Shown here: positions 45,435 through 54,483 of the stretch, piece by piece
Layout of the letters: each line of letters opens with the position of its first letter
How positions within the stretch are numbered: position 1 is the stretch's first letter
NCBI RefSeq assembly: GCF_000787375.1
Contig: NZ_JRJU01000009.1
Location: forward strand, 62,001-126,000
Direction of reading: 5' to 3'
DNA: 64,000 bases
From: Halalkalibacter okhensis
GTDB taxonomy: Bacteria > Bacillota > Bacilli > Bacillales > Bacillaceae_D
The notes under the pieces: generated by a model
Told to the model about the DNA's origin: nothing
Database searches by the model: none
The model's input: only the letters and a program-made list of their open reading frames with translations
Position numbers and translations under genes: made by a program

Positions 45435-45465
45435 ATACCCTAGAGATTAGATATCTCTAGGGTAT
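45435..45465 (-). terminator. sspN terminator
   Basis: ATACCCTAGAGAT pairs perfectly with ATCTCTAGGGTAT around five bases, 12 bases after the sspN stop. The stretch 45240-45434 shows no ORF or clear signal. Confidence 0.75.
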
Positions 45466-45477
45466 AGCAGTTATGAA

Positions 45478-45618
45478 TTATCCTTTAGGAGGAACATAAT
45501 TAGGTTGCTCGTTACTTTTTTGAGCCATCTTTTTTCCGTTATTCGCCTTCGATTTTACAGGTTGTGTCCCTAAATGGTCAGGTCGAAATTGAGCAAAATT
45601 TGACTTTGTGCTTTTCAT
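45478..45618 (-). CDS. sspN: Small acid-soluble spore protein N
   Basis: A 46-residue protein (starts MKSTKSNFAQFRPDHLGTQ, ends EQPNYVPPKG) with HLGTQPVKSKANNGKKM, the SspN signature. Minor spore core protein, sigma-G dependent in Bacillus. RBS GGGAGGGG. Too short for standard ORF lists. Confidence 0.88.
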   Translation of the reverse strand: MKSTKSNFAQFRPDHLGTQPVKSKANNGKKMAQKSNEQPNYVPPKG

Positions 45619-45665
45619 AAGTAACCCCTCCCTATCAATAGGTTACCTCTAAAAAGCCAACTTAT

Positions 45666-45806
45666 TCACAGCTCGACTTGATTGACAGAAGATCTTTTTC
45701 GCTCCCACTTTTCTTCTAAACGATCCAACGCTTCTTTATCTTTTAATAATTTCTCCTTGTTTTCTCGGACTAATTCTTCAAATGATAATTTTCTGACTCT
45801 TCTCAT
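45666..45806 (-). CDS. FbpB-like small basic protein
   Basis: A 46-residue charged helix: MRRVRKLSFEELVRENKEKLLKDKEALDRLEEKWERK. It matches the FbpB family, Fur-regulated proteins that act with the sRNA FsrA in the iron-sparing response. RBS AAAGGAGTG. The frame extends upstream to 45920 but has no start signal there. No clear Fur box is visible; the family members without Fur control also occur. Confidence 0.7.
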   Translation of the reverse strand: MRRVRKLSFEELVRENKEKLLKDKEALDRLEEKWERKRSSVNQVEL

Positions 45807-45864
45807 GACAAAACACTCCTTTACCTTTTTACCATTGTGGCTAAAAAGAAGTGTTTTTATACAT

Positions 45865-46584
45865 TTAAGATTCTGTATTATTTGATTTTGGGCTTGTATA
45901 AATCTGTCCTGACTCATCAACTGTCATTAAAAAGATCTCTTTAGGGTTAGCAAATCCATGTTTATGAACTTGATCTCTTAACCAATCTAACGTACCAAAT
46001 TTTTGAACATTGGCATCAATAATTCTTCCATCTTCAATTAATACCGAAGAATACCCTTTATTGGCGACATTCATTTGCATATCATTCGGAGTCACGCTCT
46101 CAAAATTTGACTTCTTAATCACACTAATTGATCCATTCATTTCCAATATGGCATAATCGACTTCGGTTAAGTCACTGGCATTATTTAATCGCAAATCCAT
46201 AAGAAAGGCTTCAAGCGTTATCTTTGCTTTTCTTAATTCTTTGTGAAGGATCTTCCCATTTTTCATTAAGACAATGGGTTCGTCTTCAATAACCCTCCGA
46301 AACCGTGGAGCTTTTAGAGCAAAAATAGATAATGATAAATGTAAGCCGGCGATCATAGCAGCCGCACCAACTGGACCTGCTAGAGGAAGCTCTCCATCCG
46401 TTAATGGTTCACCCAAAATATCACCGATGACCACACCAAAAATAAAATCTAGTGCATCAATTGAACTCATCGAACGCTGCCCTAACACCTTTACGATAAT
46501 AAAAATATAAAAGTACACAATCATGGCTCGAATCATATGTCCATAAACCGGTAATCCTTCAGCACCTTGCCAAAAATCAAACAA
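45865..46584 (-). CDS. DUF421 (YetF-type) membrane protein
   Basis: A 239-residue protein with three N-terminal membrane helices (about residues 12-90; VYFYIFIIVKVLGQRSMSSIDALDFIFGVVIGDILGEPL) and a cytosolic alpha/beta C-terminal domain (RKAKITLEAFLMDLRLNNASDLTEVDYAILE). DUF421 proteins with DUF1657 proteins often accompany SpoVA-type spore operons; here the DUF1657 gene lies upstream on the same strand, but no spoVA gene is present. The TTG at 46584 after GGAGGAG is preferred over the longer frame to 46620. Confidence 0.8.
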   Translation of the reverse strand: MFDFWQGAEGLPVYGHMIRAMIVYFYIFIIVKVLGQRSMSSIDALDFIFGVVIGDILGEPLTDGELPLAGPVGAAAMIAGLHLSLSIFALKAPRFRRVIEDEPIVLMKNGKILHKELRKAKITLEAFLMDLRLNNASDLTEVDYAILEMNGSISVIKKSNFESVTPNDMQMNVANKGYSSVLIEDGRIIDANVQKFGTLDWLRDQVHKHGFANPKEIFLMTVDESGQIYTSPKSNNTES

Positions 46585-46736
46585 TCTTTTCTCCTCCGTT
46601 CTTCCTCTCTTTTGTATCACTTTGAACGGTTGCCTCTAAAAAGATATGCCCATCCATGCCAATTACGATGTACACTAAAAAGCAAAGTACATTGATTAGA
46701 CAACAGCCAGACGATTCTAGAGACAACCATTATTTC

Positions 46737-46949
46737 TTAGAGATTCGATTGCTTAAATTGTGGTTCTTCTTGTAAAACTTGTTGGTATCTTCCTTCAAGC
46801 AATGTAAGGATGTTTTTTTGCTGTTCTGCCAAATCTTCAAATAACTGTTTTGCTTTTTGATTTTCGGTTTCAAGCGAAAATTGAACTAAACTAGCTTGAA
46901 CGCTTTGCGCGGAGGCAATAGCTTGTTGCATCTGCGTTTGAACTGTCAT
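46737..46949 (-). CDS. DUF1657-domain protein
   Basis: A 70-residue helical protein: MTVQTQMQQAIASAQSVQASL, FSLETENQKAKQLFEDLAEQ, typical of DUF1657, a ferritin-like-looking small family found with spoVA2mob-type operons and heat-resistant spores. RBS TAGGAGGAAGG. Followed by the DUF421 gene. Confidence 0.82.
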   Translation of the reverse strand: MTVQTQMQQAIASAQSVQASLVQFSLETENQKAKQLFEDLAEQQKNILTLLEGRYQQVLQEEPQFKQSNL

Positions 46950-46961
46950 CGTCCCTTCCTC

Positions 46962-47105
46962 CTAGGAATGTTGATTTCGGTTCATTTTTTGTGCTTCTTG
47001 CTCTGCGTAAGTCTCATAGCCCGTTTCCGGGTGATTTTGTTTTCCATGCTTTTTAGCGTTATTGTTTCGTTGCGCATTAGCATTGCCCTTTTTCTGACGC
47101 CCCAT
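46962..47105 (-). CDS. Small Asn/Lys-rich protein, probable spore protein
   Basis: A 47-residue hydrophilic protein (MGRQKKGNANAQRNNNAKK, then NHPETGYETYAEQEAQKMN). Composition (N, K, Q, no hydrophobic core) resembles small acid-soluble spore proteins, and it sits among ssp genes, but I cannot assign a named family. The RBS AAGGAGGC gives the ATG at 47105; the frame extends to 47162 without signal. Confidence 0.6.
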   Translation of the reverse strand: MGRQKKGNANAQRNNNAKKHGKQNHPETGYETYAEQEAQKMNRNQHS

Positions 47106-47204
47106 TATTTCAGCCTCCTTTTCCTTAATTATCTGTTTTAGGATGTGCAAGTTTTTGTTCAAAATACAAAATAGTACGGTACATGAAATTTTAAATAAAT
47201 TGAA

Positions 47205-47246
47205 AAAAAGCCCTTCTTCTACCTATAGGTAAAAGAAGGGCTTTTC
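47205..47246 (-). terminator. acnA terminator
   Basis: AAAAGCCCTTCTT pairs with AAGAAGGGCTTTT and an inner ACCTATAGGT palindrome, followed by T on the minus strand. Confidence 0.88.
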
Positions 47247-47253
47247 GTTTTAA

Positions 47254-49968
47254 TTAATTTGCAAGCTTGTTACGAAGAACCATTTGTAGGATCCCGCCGT
47301 GACGGTAGTAATCCAACTCCACTTCACTATCAAAGCGTACAAGAACTTCAAATTCAGTTTGCTTGCCATCTTTATCAGTTGCAACGACTTTAACCATTTC
47401 ACGAGGTTTTACATCGTTTGTAATTTGAACGTCGAATGACTCTTCTCCAGTTAAACCTAAAGATTCAGCGCTATCGCCATCTTTAAATTGAAGTGGAAGT
47501 ACACCCATAAGAACAAGGTTACTACGGTGGATACGCTCATAGCTCTCAGCGATAACTGTTTTAATACCAAGTAGGTTTGTACCTTTGGCTGCCCAGTCAC
47601 GAGAACTTCCCATACCGTAATCTTTACCAGCTAAAATAGCTAAGCCAGTACCTTCTTCTTTATATTTCATAGCTGCATCATAGATAGATGTCACTTCACC
47701 TGTTGACCAGTAAGTGGTGTACCCACCTTCTGTACCTGGAGCAATTTGGTTACGAATACGGATGTTTGCAAATGTACCTCTCATCATAACTTCGTGGTTA
47801 CCACGGCGTGAACCATAAGAGTTGAAATCTTTAGGCTCAACACCTTTAGAAATTAAGTACTTACCTGCAGGCGTATCCTTACCAATCGCACCAGCCGGAG
47901 AAATATGGTCTGTTGTTACTGTATCACCAAATTTACCGATGACACGTAGAGCTGATAATGGCTTAATATCTTCTGGATCTGGAGACAGATTTTCGAAGAA
48001 CGTAGGATTTGCAATGTATGTTGAGTCAGCATCCCACTTATAAAGAGCATCATCAGTTGTTTCAATTTCATTCCAACGAGGGTTGCTACTAAATACATTC
48101 TCGTACTCACGACGGAACAATTCAGGAGTAACTGTTTCAGAAACCACTTTAGAAATTTCATCTGAAGTAGGCCAAATATCTGCAAAGAATACATCCTTAC
48201 CATTTTTATCTTGACCAATTGGGTCATTTTGTAGATCAATATCCACTGTCCCCGCAAGAGAATACGCAACTACAAGCGGTGGAGAAGCAAGGTAATTTGC
48301 TTTCACTAATGGGTGAATTCGCCCTTCAAAGTTACGGTTACCTGATAGTACTGAAGTTACAGTTAAGTCGCTGTTAGAAATAGCTTCTTCAATCTCGTCC
48401 TCTAATGGACCAGAGTTACCAATACAAGTAGTACAGCCGTAACCAACTAAGTTGTAACCAAGTTTTTCTAAGTACGGAAGAAGACCTGAGTCAGTTAGAT
48501 AACCAGTAACAACTTTTGAACCAGGTGCTAAAGAAGTTTTAACGAATTCAGGAACTTCAAGACCTAACTCAACAGCTTTCTTAGCAACTAGACCTGCTCC
48601 AACTAAAACGTATGGATTCGAAGTGTTTGTACAGCTTGTGATTGCAGCAATAGCGATTGAACCTGTTTCCATTACCGTTTTTCGGCCATCTTTAAAATTA
48701 ACTGGAACTTTCTTGTCAAATTCTGCTTCTGTTTGACCTAAACCTTGAGTTCCTTGTGGTGCAACAACAGCATCACGGAAAGATTTTTGCATGTCTGAAA
48801 GACGAACTAAATCTTGTGGGCGTTTAGGACCAGATAGGTTTGCTTCTATTTCGCTAAGATCCACTTCAACTGTATCCGTATAAGTTGGATCAGGTGTTTC
48901 ACCAGCTACATAGAACAATCCATTTGCTCTGCAATAAGCTTCTACAAGCTTAATTTGTTCTTCAGAACGACCAGTTAATCTCATGTAATTAAGTGCCTCA
49001 ACATCAACTGGGAAGAAACCACAAGTTGCACCATATTCAGGTGCCATGTTTGAGATCGTCGCACGGTCAGCAAGTGGCATTTCTGCAAGTCCAGGACCGA
49101 AGAACTCAACAAATTTTCCAACTACTTTCTTTTCACGCAATACTTGCGTTACTTTTAATGCAACATCGGTAGCGGTTGTTCCACTAGGTAGAGAACCAGT
49201 TAACTTAACACCAATTACATCTGGTACAGGGAAATAAGACGGTTGTCCAAGCATTCCAGCTTCGGCTTCGATACCACCTACACCCCAACCAAGTACACCA
49301 ATACCGTTGATCATGGTTGTGTGTGAGTCTGTACCAACTAGCGTATCAGGGAAAGCAATCGTTTCTCCATCTTGCTCTACAGCATGAACAACATTTGCAA
49401 TGTGTTCCAGGTTTACTTGGTGAACGATACCTGTAGCTGGTGGAACTGCGCGATAGTTATCAAATGCTTTCTTTGCCCAACTGAGGAACTGATAACGCTC
49501 TTCATTACGTTGGAATTCTAAATTCATATTGAAATCTAATGAATCCATTGTTCCAGCTTTATCCACTTGTACTGAGTGGTCAATAACTAGGTCTACAGGA
49601 ATTTCAGGATTAATTTGCTGTGGATCCCCACCAAGGTCAGCCATTGCTTTACGTAATGAAGCAAGGTCTACTACAGCAGGTACCCCTGTAAAGTCTTGAA
49701 GAATAACACGAGATGGTTTGAAAGGAACATCGATCTCTTTTAATTCACTTGTTCCCCATTTCGCTAAGTTTTCTACATGCTCTTCTTTAATTACATAACC
49801 ATCGTATTGGCGAAGAACTGATTCTAGTAAAACCTTTACTGAATATGGTAGTTTCGATACATTGCCTAGACCAGCATCTTCTAGTGCTTTTAAAGAGTAA
49901 TAATTAATTGTCTTACCATCCAAAGAAAAGGATGTTTTTGCTTTGAATACATCATTTTTCGTTGACAT
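47254..49968 (-). CDS. acnA: Aconitate hydratase AcnA/CitB
   Basis: A 904-residue TCA-cycle enzyme interconverting citrate and isocitrate. [4Fe-4S] Cys ligands are in [10 protein letters not shown] and [20 protein letters not shown] and [14 protein letters not shown] are swivel-domain substrate motifs; [20 protein letters not shown] is also family-typical. This is the iron-responsive bifunctional class (CitB) in Bacillus. RBS AAAGGGAGGG. The spore genes sspO and sspP are divergent upstream, as in Bacillus subtilis. Confidence 0.96.
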   Translation of the reverse strand: MSTKNDVFKAKTSFSLDGKTINYYSLKALEDAGLGNVSKLPYSVKVLLESVLRQYDGYVIKEEHVENLAKWGTSELKEIDVPFKPSRVILQDFTGVPAVVDLASLRKAMADLGGDPQQINPEIPVDLVIDHSVQVDKAGTMDSLDFNMNLEFQRNEERYQFLSWAKKAFDNYRAVPPATGIVHQVNLEHIANVVHAVEQDGETIAFPDTLVGTDSHTTMINGIGVLGWGVGGIEAEAGMLGQPSYFPVPDVIGVKLTGSLPSGTTATDVALKVTQVLREKKVVGKFVEFFGPGLAEMPLADRATISNMAPEYGATCGFFPVDVEALNYMRLTGRSEEQIKLVEAYCRANGLFYVAGETPDPTYTDTVEVDLSEIEANLSGPKRPQDLVRLSDMQKSFRDAVVAPQGTQGLGQTEAEFDKKVPVNFKDGRKTVMETGSIAIAAITSCTNTSNPYVLVGAGLVAKKAVELGLEVPEFVKTSLAPGSKVVTGYLTDSGLLPYLEKLGYNLVGYGCTTCIGNSGPLEDEIEEAISNSDLTVTSVLSGNRNFEGRIHPLVKANYLASPPLVVAYSLAGTVDIDLQNDPIGQDKNGKDVFFADIWPTSDEISKVVSETVTPELFRREYENVFSSNPRWNEIETTDDALYKWDADSTYIANPTFFENLSPDPEDIKPLSALRVIGKFGDTVTTDHISPAGAIGKDTPAGKYLISKGVEPKDFNSYGSRRGNHEVMMRGTFANIRIRNQIAPGTEGGYTTYWSTGEVTSIYDAAMKYKEEGTGLAILAGKDYGMGSSRDWAAKGTNLLGIKTVIAESYERIHRSNLVLMGVLPLQFKDGDSAESLGLTGEESFDVQITNDVKPREMVKVVATDKDGKQTEFEVLVRFDSEVELDYYRHGGILQMVLRNKLAN

Positions 49969-50252
49969 ATGTATACCCTCCCTTTACAAGACTATCATAC
50001 CGCAAACTGTCAAAATTGTCTAAATCAGACCGACTAGACTGTCTATTTTCCAAAAATAGAAAGCGCTTAAATGATTCGACAAAACAGTCCCTCTTTAGAA
50101 TATCAAAACTTTTGTGAAGAATAAATGATTTTTTGAAATTATTTTGAAACTAAATTTCCAAATGTGGGAAACTCTTTGACGAATCTTCTTCTTACTCACA
50201 TTGCATAAACTAAGACACAATCACAAATCCTACAATTCGGGAGGTGTTATCC

Positions 50253-50381
50253 GTGCAACAACCAAATGAGAAAGACAAGCGTGTTCTTGACTATAATGCA
50301 GCACACCAAGAAGAAACGGCGAATGAACCATTAACTGAAATGGAACGCCAGCATAACAAAAAAAAGAAAAAGCGCCAATAG
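50253..50381 (+). CDS. sspO: Small acid-soluble spore protein O
   Basis: A 42-residue protein with a GTG start (MQQPNEKDKRVLDYNAAH) and the C-terminal NEPLTEMERQHNKKKKKRQ typical of SspO. RBS GGGAGGTG. It is divergent from acnA as in Bacillus. Expected in the spore core under sigma-G. Confidence 0.85.
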   Translation: MQQPNEKDKRVLDYNAAHQEETANEPLTEMERQHNKKKKKRQ

Positions 50382-50481
50382 AAAAAAAGAGGGATTCAAT
50401 CGAAGAGGGCACGAATTTTATATCTATATTTGTGCCCTCCCATTCGAATTCCCCTCAATTATGCAACAGTATGAAGTTGTA

Positions 50482-50628
50482 TTACTCACTCTTACGGTTT
50501 AAACGATTCTCTTTTCTTTTCGCAAGAAAATCAGCTTCATGAGCATTTATATTTCCAACTGCTTTTCGAGCTTTCTCTACTGCCTTCCGCCCCGCTTCAA
50601 TTACTTGTTGCTTTTCGGAAAGTTGCAT
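50482..50628 (-). CDS. Small basic helical protein, unrecognised
   Basis: A 48-residue Lys/Arg/Glu-rich helix: MQLSEKQQVIEAGRKAVEK, then HEADFLAKRKENRLNRKSE. RBS AAGGGGGAAA. It lies between sspO and sspP but on the opposite strand. Possibly another small spore protein; not recognised. Confidence 0.5.
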   Translation of the reverse strand: MQLSEKQQVIEAGRKAVEKARKAVGNINAHEADFLAKRKENRLNRKSE

Positions 50629-50736
50629 GTATTTCCCCCTTGAATAAGCTCAATTATAGAGTGTGAAAAACAACAAGGAATATTCGTATACATTAGCCGT
50701 TTCCAGTTATACTACACCAGAGGAGGGATAATCACG

Positions 50737-50868
50737 ATGACCGAACGTAATACGTATAAAGACCAACGTAGAAATCAGCCAAAAACCTCTGGACAACCAG
50801 AACCGCTAAGCGGATCGAAAAAGGTAAAGAAAAGAAATCAAGTTAGTCAAACGAATGGTGAAGGCTAA
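50737..50868 (+). CDS. sspP: Small acid-soluble spore protein P
   Basis: A 43-residue protein with the SspP core SGQPEPLSGSKKVKKRNQ. RBS GGAGGG. Partner of sspO in the Bacillus sspO-sspP pair, here separated by a small opposite-strand gene. Confidence 0.88.
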   Translation: MTERNTYKDQRRNQPKTSGQPEPLSGSKKVKKRNQVSQTNGEG

Positions 50869-50931
50869 GCTAACACACCACCGTTGCCTTGATTAGGGGG
50901 TTGACTCCTATCAAGGCTAAAAAACATCTTT

Positions 50932-51429
50932 CTAATCGCTTTGGCTTAACCTCTCTTTTCGAGCTTGTCTTCTTTTATTTCTTTGGTCAAATCGCTCTAG
51001 CGCCCCTTCATAATGCCACTTTTCCTCTTCTGTCTCAGGAATGACAGAAGGTACGTTTGTTGGTTTTCCTTCACTATCTAAAGCAACAAATGTTAAATAA
51101 GACGTCGCTGTTAATCGCTTTTCCCCCGTCAATAAATTTTCCGCCTCGACTTTTACATATACTTCCATCGACGTCTTTCGTGTATAGGTAATAAATCCTT
51201 CTAAGCATATCGCTTCTCCCGTTTTAATAGGAGAGATAAAGTCTAAGCTGTCACTAGAAGCCGTTACAACCATCGCTCGTGAATGCCTCATCGCAACAAT
51301 ACTTGCCACTTTATCTACATAAGCCATCACATTTCCCCCAAAAATCGTCCCGTGATAATTCGTATCTGGAGGTAATACTAAATCAGTCATTACCGTTTTT
51401 GATTCTGATGTGCGTTTTCCTTCCACGGT
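50932..51429 (-). CDS. ykhA: Acyl-CoA thioesterase, YkhA type
   Basis: A 165-residue hotdog thioesterase: DLVLPPDTNYHGTIFGGNVMAYVDKVASIVAMRHS is the acyl-CoA thioester hydrolase signature with the catalytic Asn/Asp; SLDFISPIKTGEAI follows. Acts on medium or long-chain acyl-CoA. GTG 51429 with GTGAGGGG is preferred; ATG 51438 is possible. It follows selA directly (15 bases), on the same strand, where selB often sits in other genomes. Confidence 0.88.
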   Translation of the reverse strand, partial: TVEGKRTSESKTVMTDLVLPPDTNYHGTIFGGNVMAYVDKVASIVAMRHSRAMVVTASSDSLDFISPIKTGEAICLEGFITYTRKTSMEVYVKVEAENLLTGEKRLTATSYLTFVALDSEGKPTNVPSVIPETEEEKWHYEGALERFDQRNKRRQARKERLSQSD

Positions 51430-51443
51430 TCCCCTCACCTTTT

Positions 51444-52835
51444 CTATTCAAATTCTTTTAAACATCTATGTAAATCAGCGAATTCATGCTCTTCTATCGT
51501 ACGAAAATCCAAAGCAATCTGATCATCGATGATTCGCGTGACAACAGCTGGCTCTTTTTGTCTTAATTGATTATGAAGCGACTGCGCCGTGTAATTGCTA
51601 TTAGAGAGCAACAGTAATGATGTATCAAGAGTTACTTCAGGCATCGTACCTCCACCTACTTGAGACACATCATGCTTTATCTTTCTATGCCAAGAAGGAG
51701 ATAAATCATGTAGAAATGTCTCAATCCGAGACTGGATCTCCTCTTTCGTCAATAGAACAGCTTTTAACGTAGGGATGGTTTCTCGAACCGTTTCTTCATT
51801 GGCGTATTCTTTAAGTGTTGCCTCTAAGGCCGCTAGCGTCATCTTATCCACTCGCAAGACACGTGCTAACTGATGTTTTTTCAGTCTATCTATCCACTTC
51901 TTTTTTCCTGCTATGATGCCCGCTTGTGGGCCCCCTAGAAGTTTATCTCCACTAAAGGTAACCAGATCGGCACCTTTCTTTAATGCCTCTGAAACGGTTG
52001 GCTCATCCCCTATTCCGTCTTTTCTCAAGTCGTATAGGGCACCACTTCCTAGATCCTCATATAGCAAGACATTATGCCTTTGTGCTAACGGTTGAAGTTC
52101 TGCAATGGAAACCTCTTTCGTAAATCCGATGATTTTAAAATTACTTGTATGTACTTTCATGATCATAGCCGTATCTTCTGTAAGGGCATTTTCATAATCA
52201 TAAAAATGGGTTTTATTCGTAGTCCCAACCTCTATTAGCTCTGCTCCGCTTTCTTCCATAATTGATGAGACGCGAAATGAACCACCAATTTCCACTAATT
52301 CCCCACGGGAGACAATAACGTTTTTTCCATTAGCAAATGCCTTTAACACCAAATATACAGCGGCAGCGTTATTGTTCACGACCATTGCCGCTTCGGCTCC
52401 GGTCATTTCTTTTACTAGTTCTTCAATGAGTTCATGCCTTGAACCGCGTTTCCCTTCGCTTAAATTATACTCTAAGTTCGAATACGAATACGCTGTCTCC
52501 ATTACTTGTTTGATCGCTCGGTCACTTAAGCGGGCTCGCCCTAAGTTTGTATGCAATACCGTTCCTGTCCCATTAATCACACGTCTTAATTTATACGTTG
52601 AGTGGTAACTAAGGCGTTCTATTAAACGCTGGAAAATGGTGTTGGATATTCTACTTGGATCATTTTCATCAGAACACTCCCCCGCTAGCAGTTCTTTTCT
52701 AACATGAGCTACCGCCTCTTGTAACCATTCCGTTAACTTCGCCTTAGATACATGACTAGTCTCAAGGAGTTGTACGAATCTCTGATCTTGTTGTAATTCA
52801 TGAATTGCAGGTATTTGTCTTAACAATTGATGCAT
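51444..52835 (-). CDS. selA: L-seryl-tRNA(Sec) selenium transferase SelA
   Basis: A 463-residue PLP enzyme turning seryl-tRNA(Sec) into selenocysteyl-tRNA(Sec) with selenophosphate. The PLP lysine is in TFSGDKLLGGPQAG; RRVINGTGTVLHTNLGRA and LEYNLSEGKRGSRH are the SelA N-terminal signatures. ATG 52835 after GAAGGGTGG; the frame opens at 52871, ten bases after the upstream selW-like gene stop. Gene order selW-selA with selD divergent makes a selenium locus. SelB is not seen in the window. Confidence 0.94.
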   Translation of the reverse strand: MHQLLRQIPAIHELQQDQRFVQLLETSHVSKAKLTEWLQEAVAHVRKELLAGECSDENDPSRISNTIFQRLIERLSYHSTYKLRRVINGTGTVLHTNLGRARLSDRAIKQVMETAYSYSNLEYNLSEGKRGSRHELIEELVKEMTGAEAAMVVNNNAAAVYLVLKAFANGKNVIVSRGELVEIGGSFRVSSIMEESGAELIEVGTTNKTHFYDYENALTEDTAMIMKVHTSNFKIIGFTKEVSIAELQPLAQRHNVLLYEDLGSGALYDLRKDGIGDEPTVSEALKKGADLVTFSGDKLLGGPQAGIIAGKKKWIDRLKKHQLARVLRVDKMTLAALEATLKEYANEETVRETIPTLKAVLLTKEEIQSRIETFLHDLSPSWHRKIKHDVSQVGGGTMPEVTLDTSLLLLSNSNYTAQSLHNQLRQKEPAVVTRIIDDQIALDFRTIEEHEFADLHRCLKEFE

Positions 52836-52880
52836 TTTGAACCACCCTTCTTCAAAAAAAGAGTGACTCATTCGTCACCC

Positions 52881-53123
52881 TCATTTCATCATCTTTTCTA
52901 TTGTTTCAATTACTTCTTTTGGATCAGGGAATGTCCCCGTTTCCTTTTTTGAGTAAACCAGTTGGTCATTGACAGTTACTTCAAATACGCCACCGCCACT
53001 AGTAACTAACTTAACCTCTTTCAATTTCCCACGAAAATGATCGAGTAATTCATCCGTGAAACTCACGGCTTTTGGTGCGTAGTTTCACATCATACAAAAT
53101 TCAATAGCTACAATATAATCCAT
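52881..53123 (-). CDS. SelW/Rdx-family selenoprotein (CxxU, Sec at residue 13)
   Basis: An 80-residue Rdx-family redox protein read through TGA at 53085-53087. VAIEFCMMUNYAPKAV gives the CxxU redox motif (C10, U13); the rest (GVFEVTVNDQLVYSKKETGTFPDPKEVIETI) is the typical thioredoxin-like SelW core. A conventional call begins after the TGA at 53066 and loses the active site. ATG 53123 has AAGGAG nine bases upstream. A six-pair stem CCGTGA/TCACGG with loop GTT follows the UGA. Likely a glutathione- or bacillithiol-linked redox role (inferred). First gene of the selW-selA unit. Confidence 0.93.
53054..53068 (-). promoter_or_regulatory. Putative bSECIS element of the SelW-like gene
   Basis: Perfect six-pair stem CCGTGA/TCACGG with loop GTT, 17-31 bases 3' of the UGA; G is the first loop base. 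Confidence 0.75.
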
Positions 53124-53249
53124 TCCAGTCAAACTCCTTTACTTTGGATTCAACTATATTGTAGGATAATATGATGAATGATGCAAAAAAAATGTTCATA
53201 ACACACACACTAATACGTGTTCCAAAGTAAGAATAGGAGGTGTCCAGAA

Positions 53250-54302
53250 GTGGACAATCAAGAACAAATTCGTTTAACTTCATTTTCTACAAAAGCTGGT
53301 TGAGGCTGTAAAATTGGTCCTGAAGACCTGGCGCAAGTTTTGCGTCACTTACCCAAACAGACACATGACCCTAATTTACTTGTAGGATTAGATACATCTG
53401 ATGATGCAGGCGCATATCGCTTAACCGATGATTTAGCGATGATTCAAACAGTAGACTACTTCACCCCAGTTGTGGATGACGCCTATATGTTTGGTCAAAT
53501 TGCTGCAGCTAATGCTTTAAGCGATGTTTACGCTATGGGTGGCAAGCCAACAACAGTCATGAACATTGTTGGTTTTCCCATTAAGAAGCTACCGCCTGAA
53601 ACGTTAGCTGACATTTTACGCGGGGCCGCAGACAAAACAAAAGAAGCAGGAGCTATTATTGTTGGTGGTCACTCCATTGATGACCAAGAGCCAAAGTTCG
53701 GCTTATCCGTAACTGGACTAGCTCATCCTGATCGCATTTTCAAAAACGTCGGAGCAAAGCCTGGTGATTCTCTCGTATTAACGAAACCAATTGGCGTGGG
53801 TATCCTCACAACAGGCATCAAGCGTGAAGCTGTTACGAAAGAACAAGAAAAAGCCGTTACAGAAACGATGGCACTCTTAAATAAACAAGCTGCTGAGCAA
53901 CTAGAAGGCTTGCACCCAAATGCCGTTACCGATGTAACCGGATTTGGACTTTTAGGCCACAGCTATGAAATGGCCAATGGAAGTAATGTCACGTTTGAAC
54001 TGGAAATGAATCAAATTCCGATGCTTGATGGTACAAAGGAGCTTGCTGAAAAAGGAATGGTTCCAGGAGGCTCAAAAGCAAATGAGTGGTGGCTTGAAGG
54101 TTGTGTAGAATATTCATCAGATATAACCGACGTCGAAAGAAGCATATTATGTGACGCCATCACATCAGGTGGTTTGCTCGTAAGTTTGCCACATGATGAA
54201 GCAAAGCATTATGTCGAAGCTATGCATGCAGCAGGAGCTCATGCGTCCATTATAGGTGTCGTTACAAATAAGAATGACAAGCCTATTATTGTTAGGAAGT
54301 AA
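53250..54302 (+). CDS. selD: Selenophosphate synthetase SelD (selenoprotein, Sec at residue 18)
   Basis: A 350-residue ATP-dependent enzyme making monoselenophosphate from selenide. The active-site segment reads STKAGUGCKIGPEDL, with TGA at 53301-53303 as Sec and Lys three residues later. The usual annotation starts after it, at 53340. Further motifs: GLDTSDDAGAYRL (ATP/metal), VDYFTPVVDD, ANALSDVYAMGGKP, VTDVTGFGLLGHSYEMA. A GTG start at 53250 follows TAGGAGGTG. The stem GGTC/GACC with loop CTGAA (53316-53328) has its G at +19. Divergent from selW-selA; the intergenic region 53124-53249 likely holds both promoters. Confidence 0.94.
53316..53328 (+). promoter_or_regulatory. Putative bSECIS element of selD
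   Basis: Four-pair stem GGTC/GACC with loop CTGAA, 13-25 bases 3' of the UGA; G is the second loop base. Confidence 0.6.
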
Positions 54303-54373
54303 CAATAATCCCTCCCGTTTTTCTAAAATAACGGAGTCCATTGAGAGGGAGAACATTAACTAACAAAGCCTTT

Positions 54374-54412
54374 GGAGGTGCAATTAGCATGCTAATTTGC
54401 ACCTCCTTTTTT
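54374..54412 (+). terminator. selD terminator
   Basis: GGAGGTGCAATTAGC pairs with GCTAATTTGCACCTCC and is followed by TTTTTT, about 70 bases after selD. Confidence 0.8.
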
Positions 54413-54483
54413 AGTACAAATTAATTTAGTAGTATGGGCCATATTATCAATAGTAATGCTATATTTCCTTAACACTAACCAGT

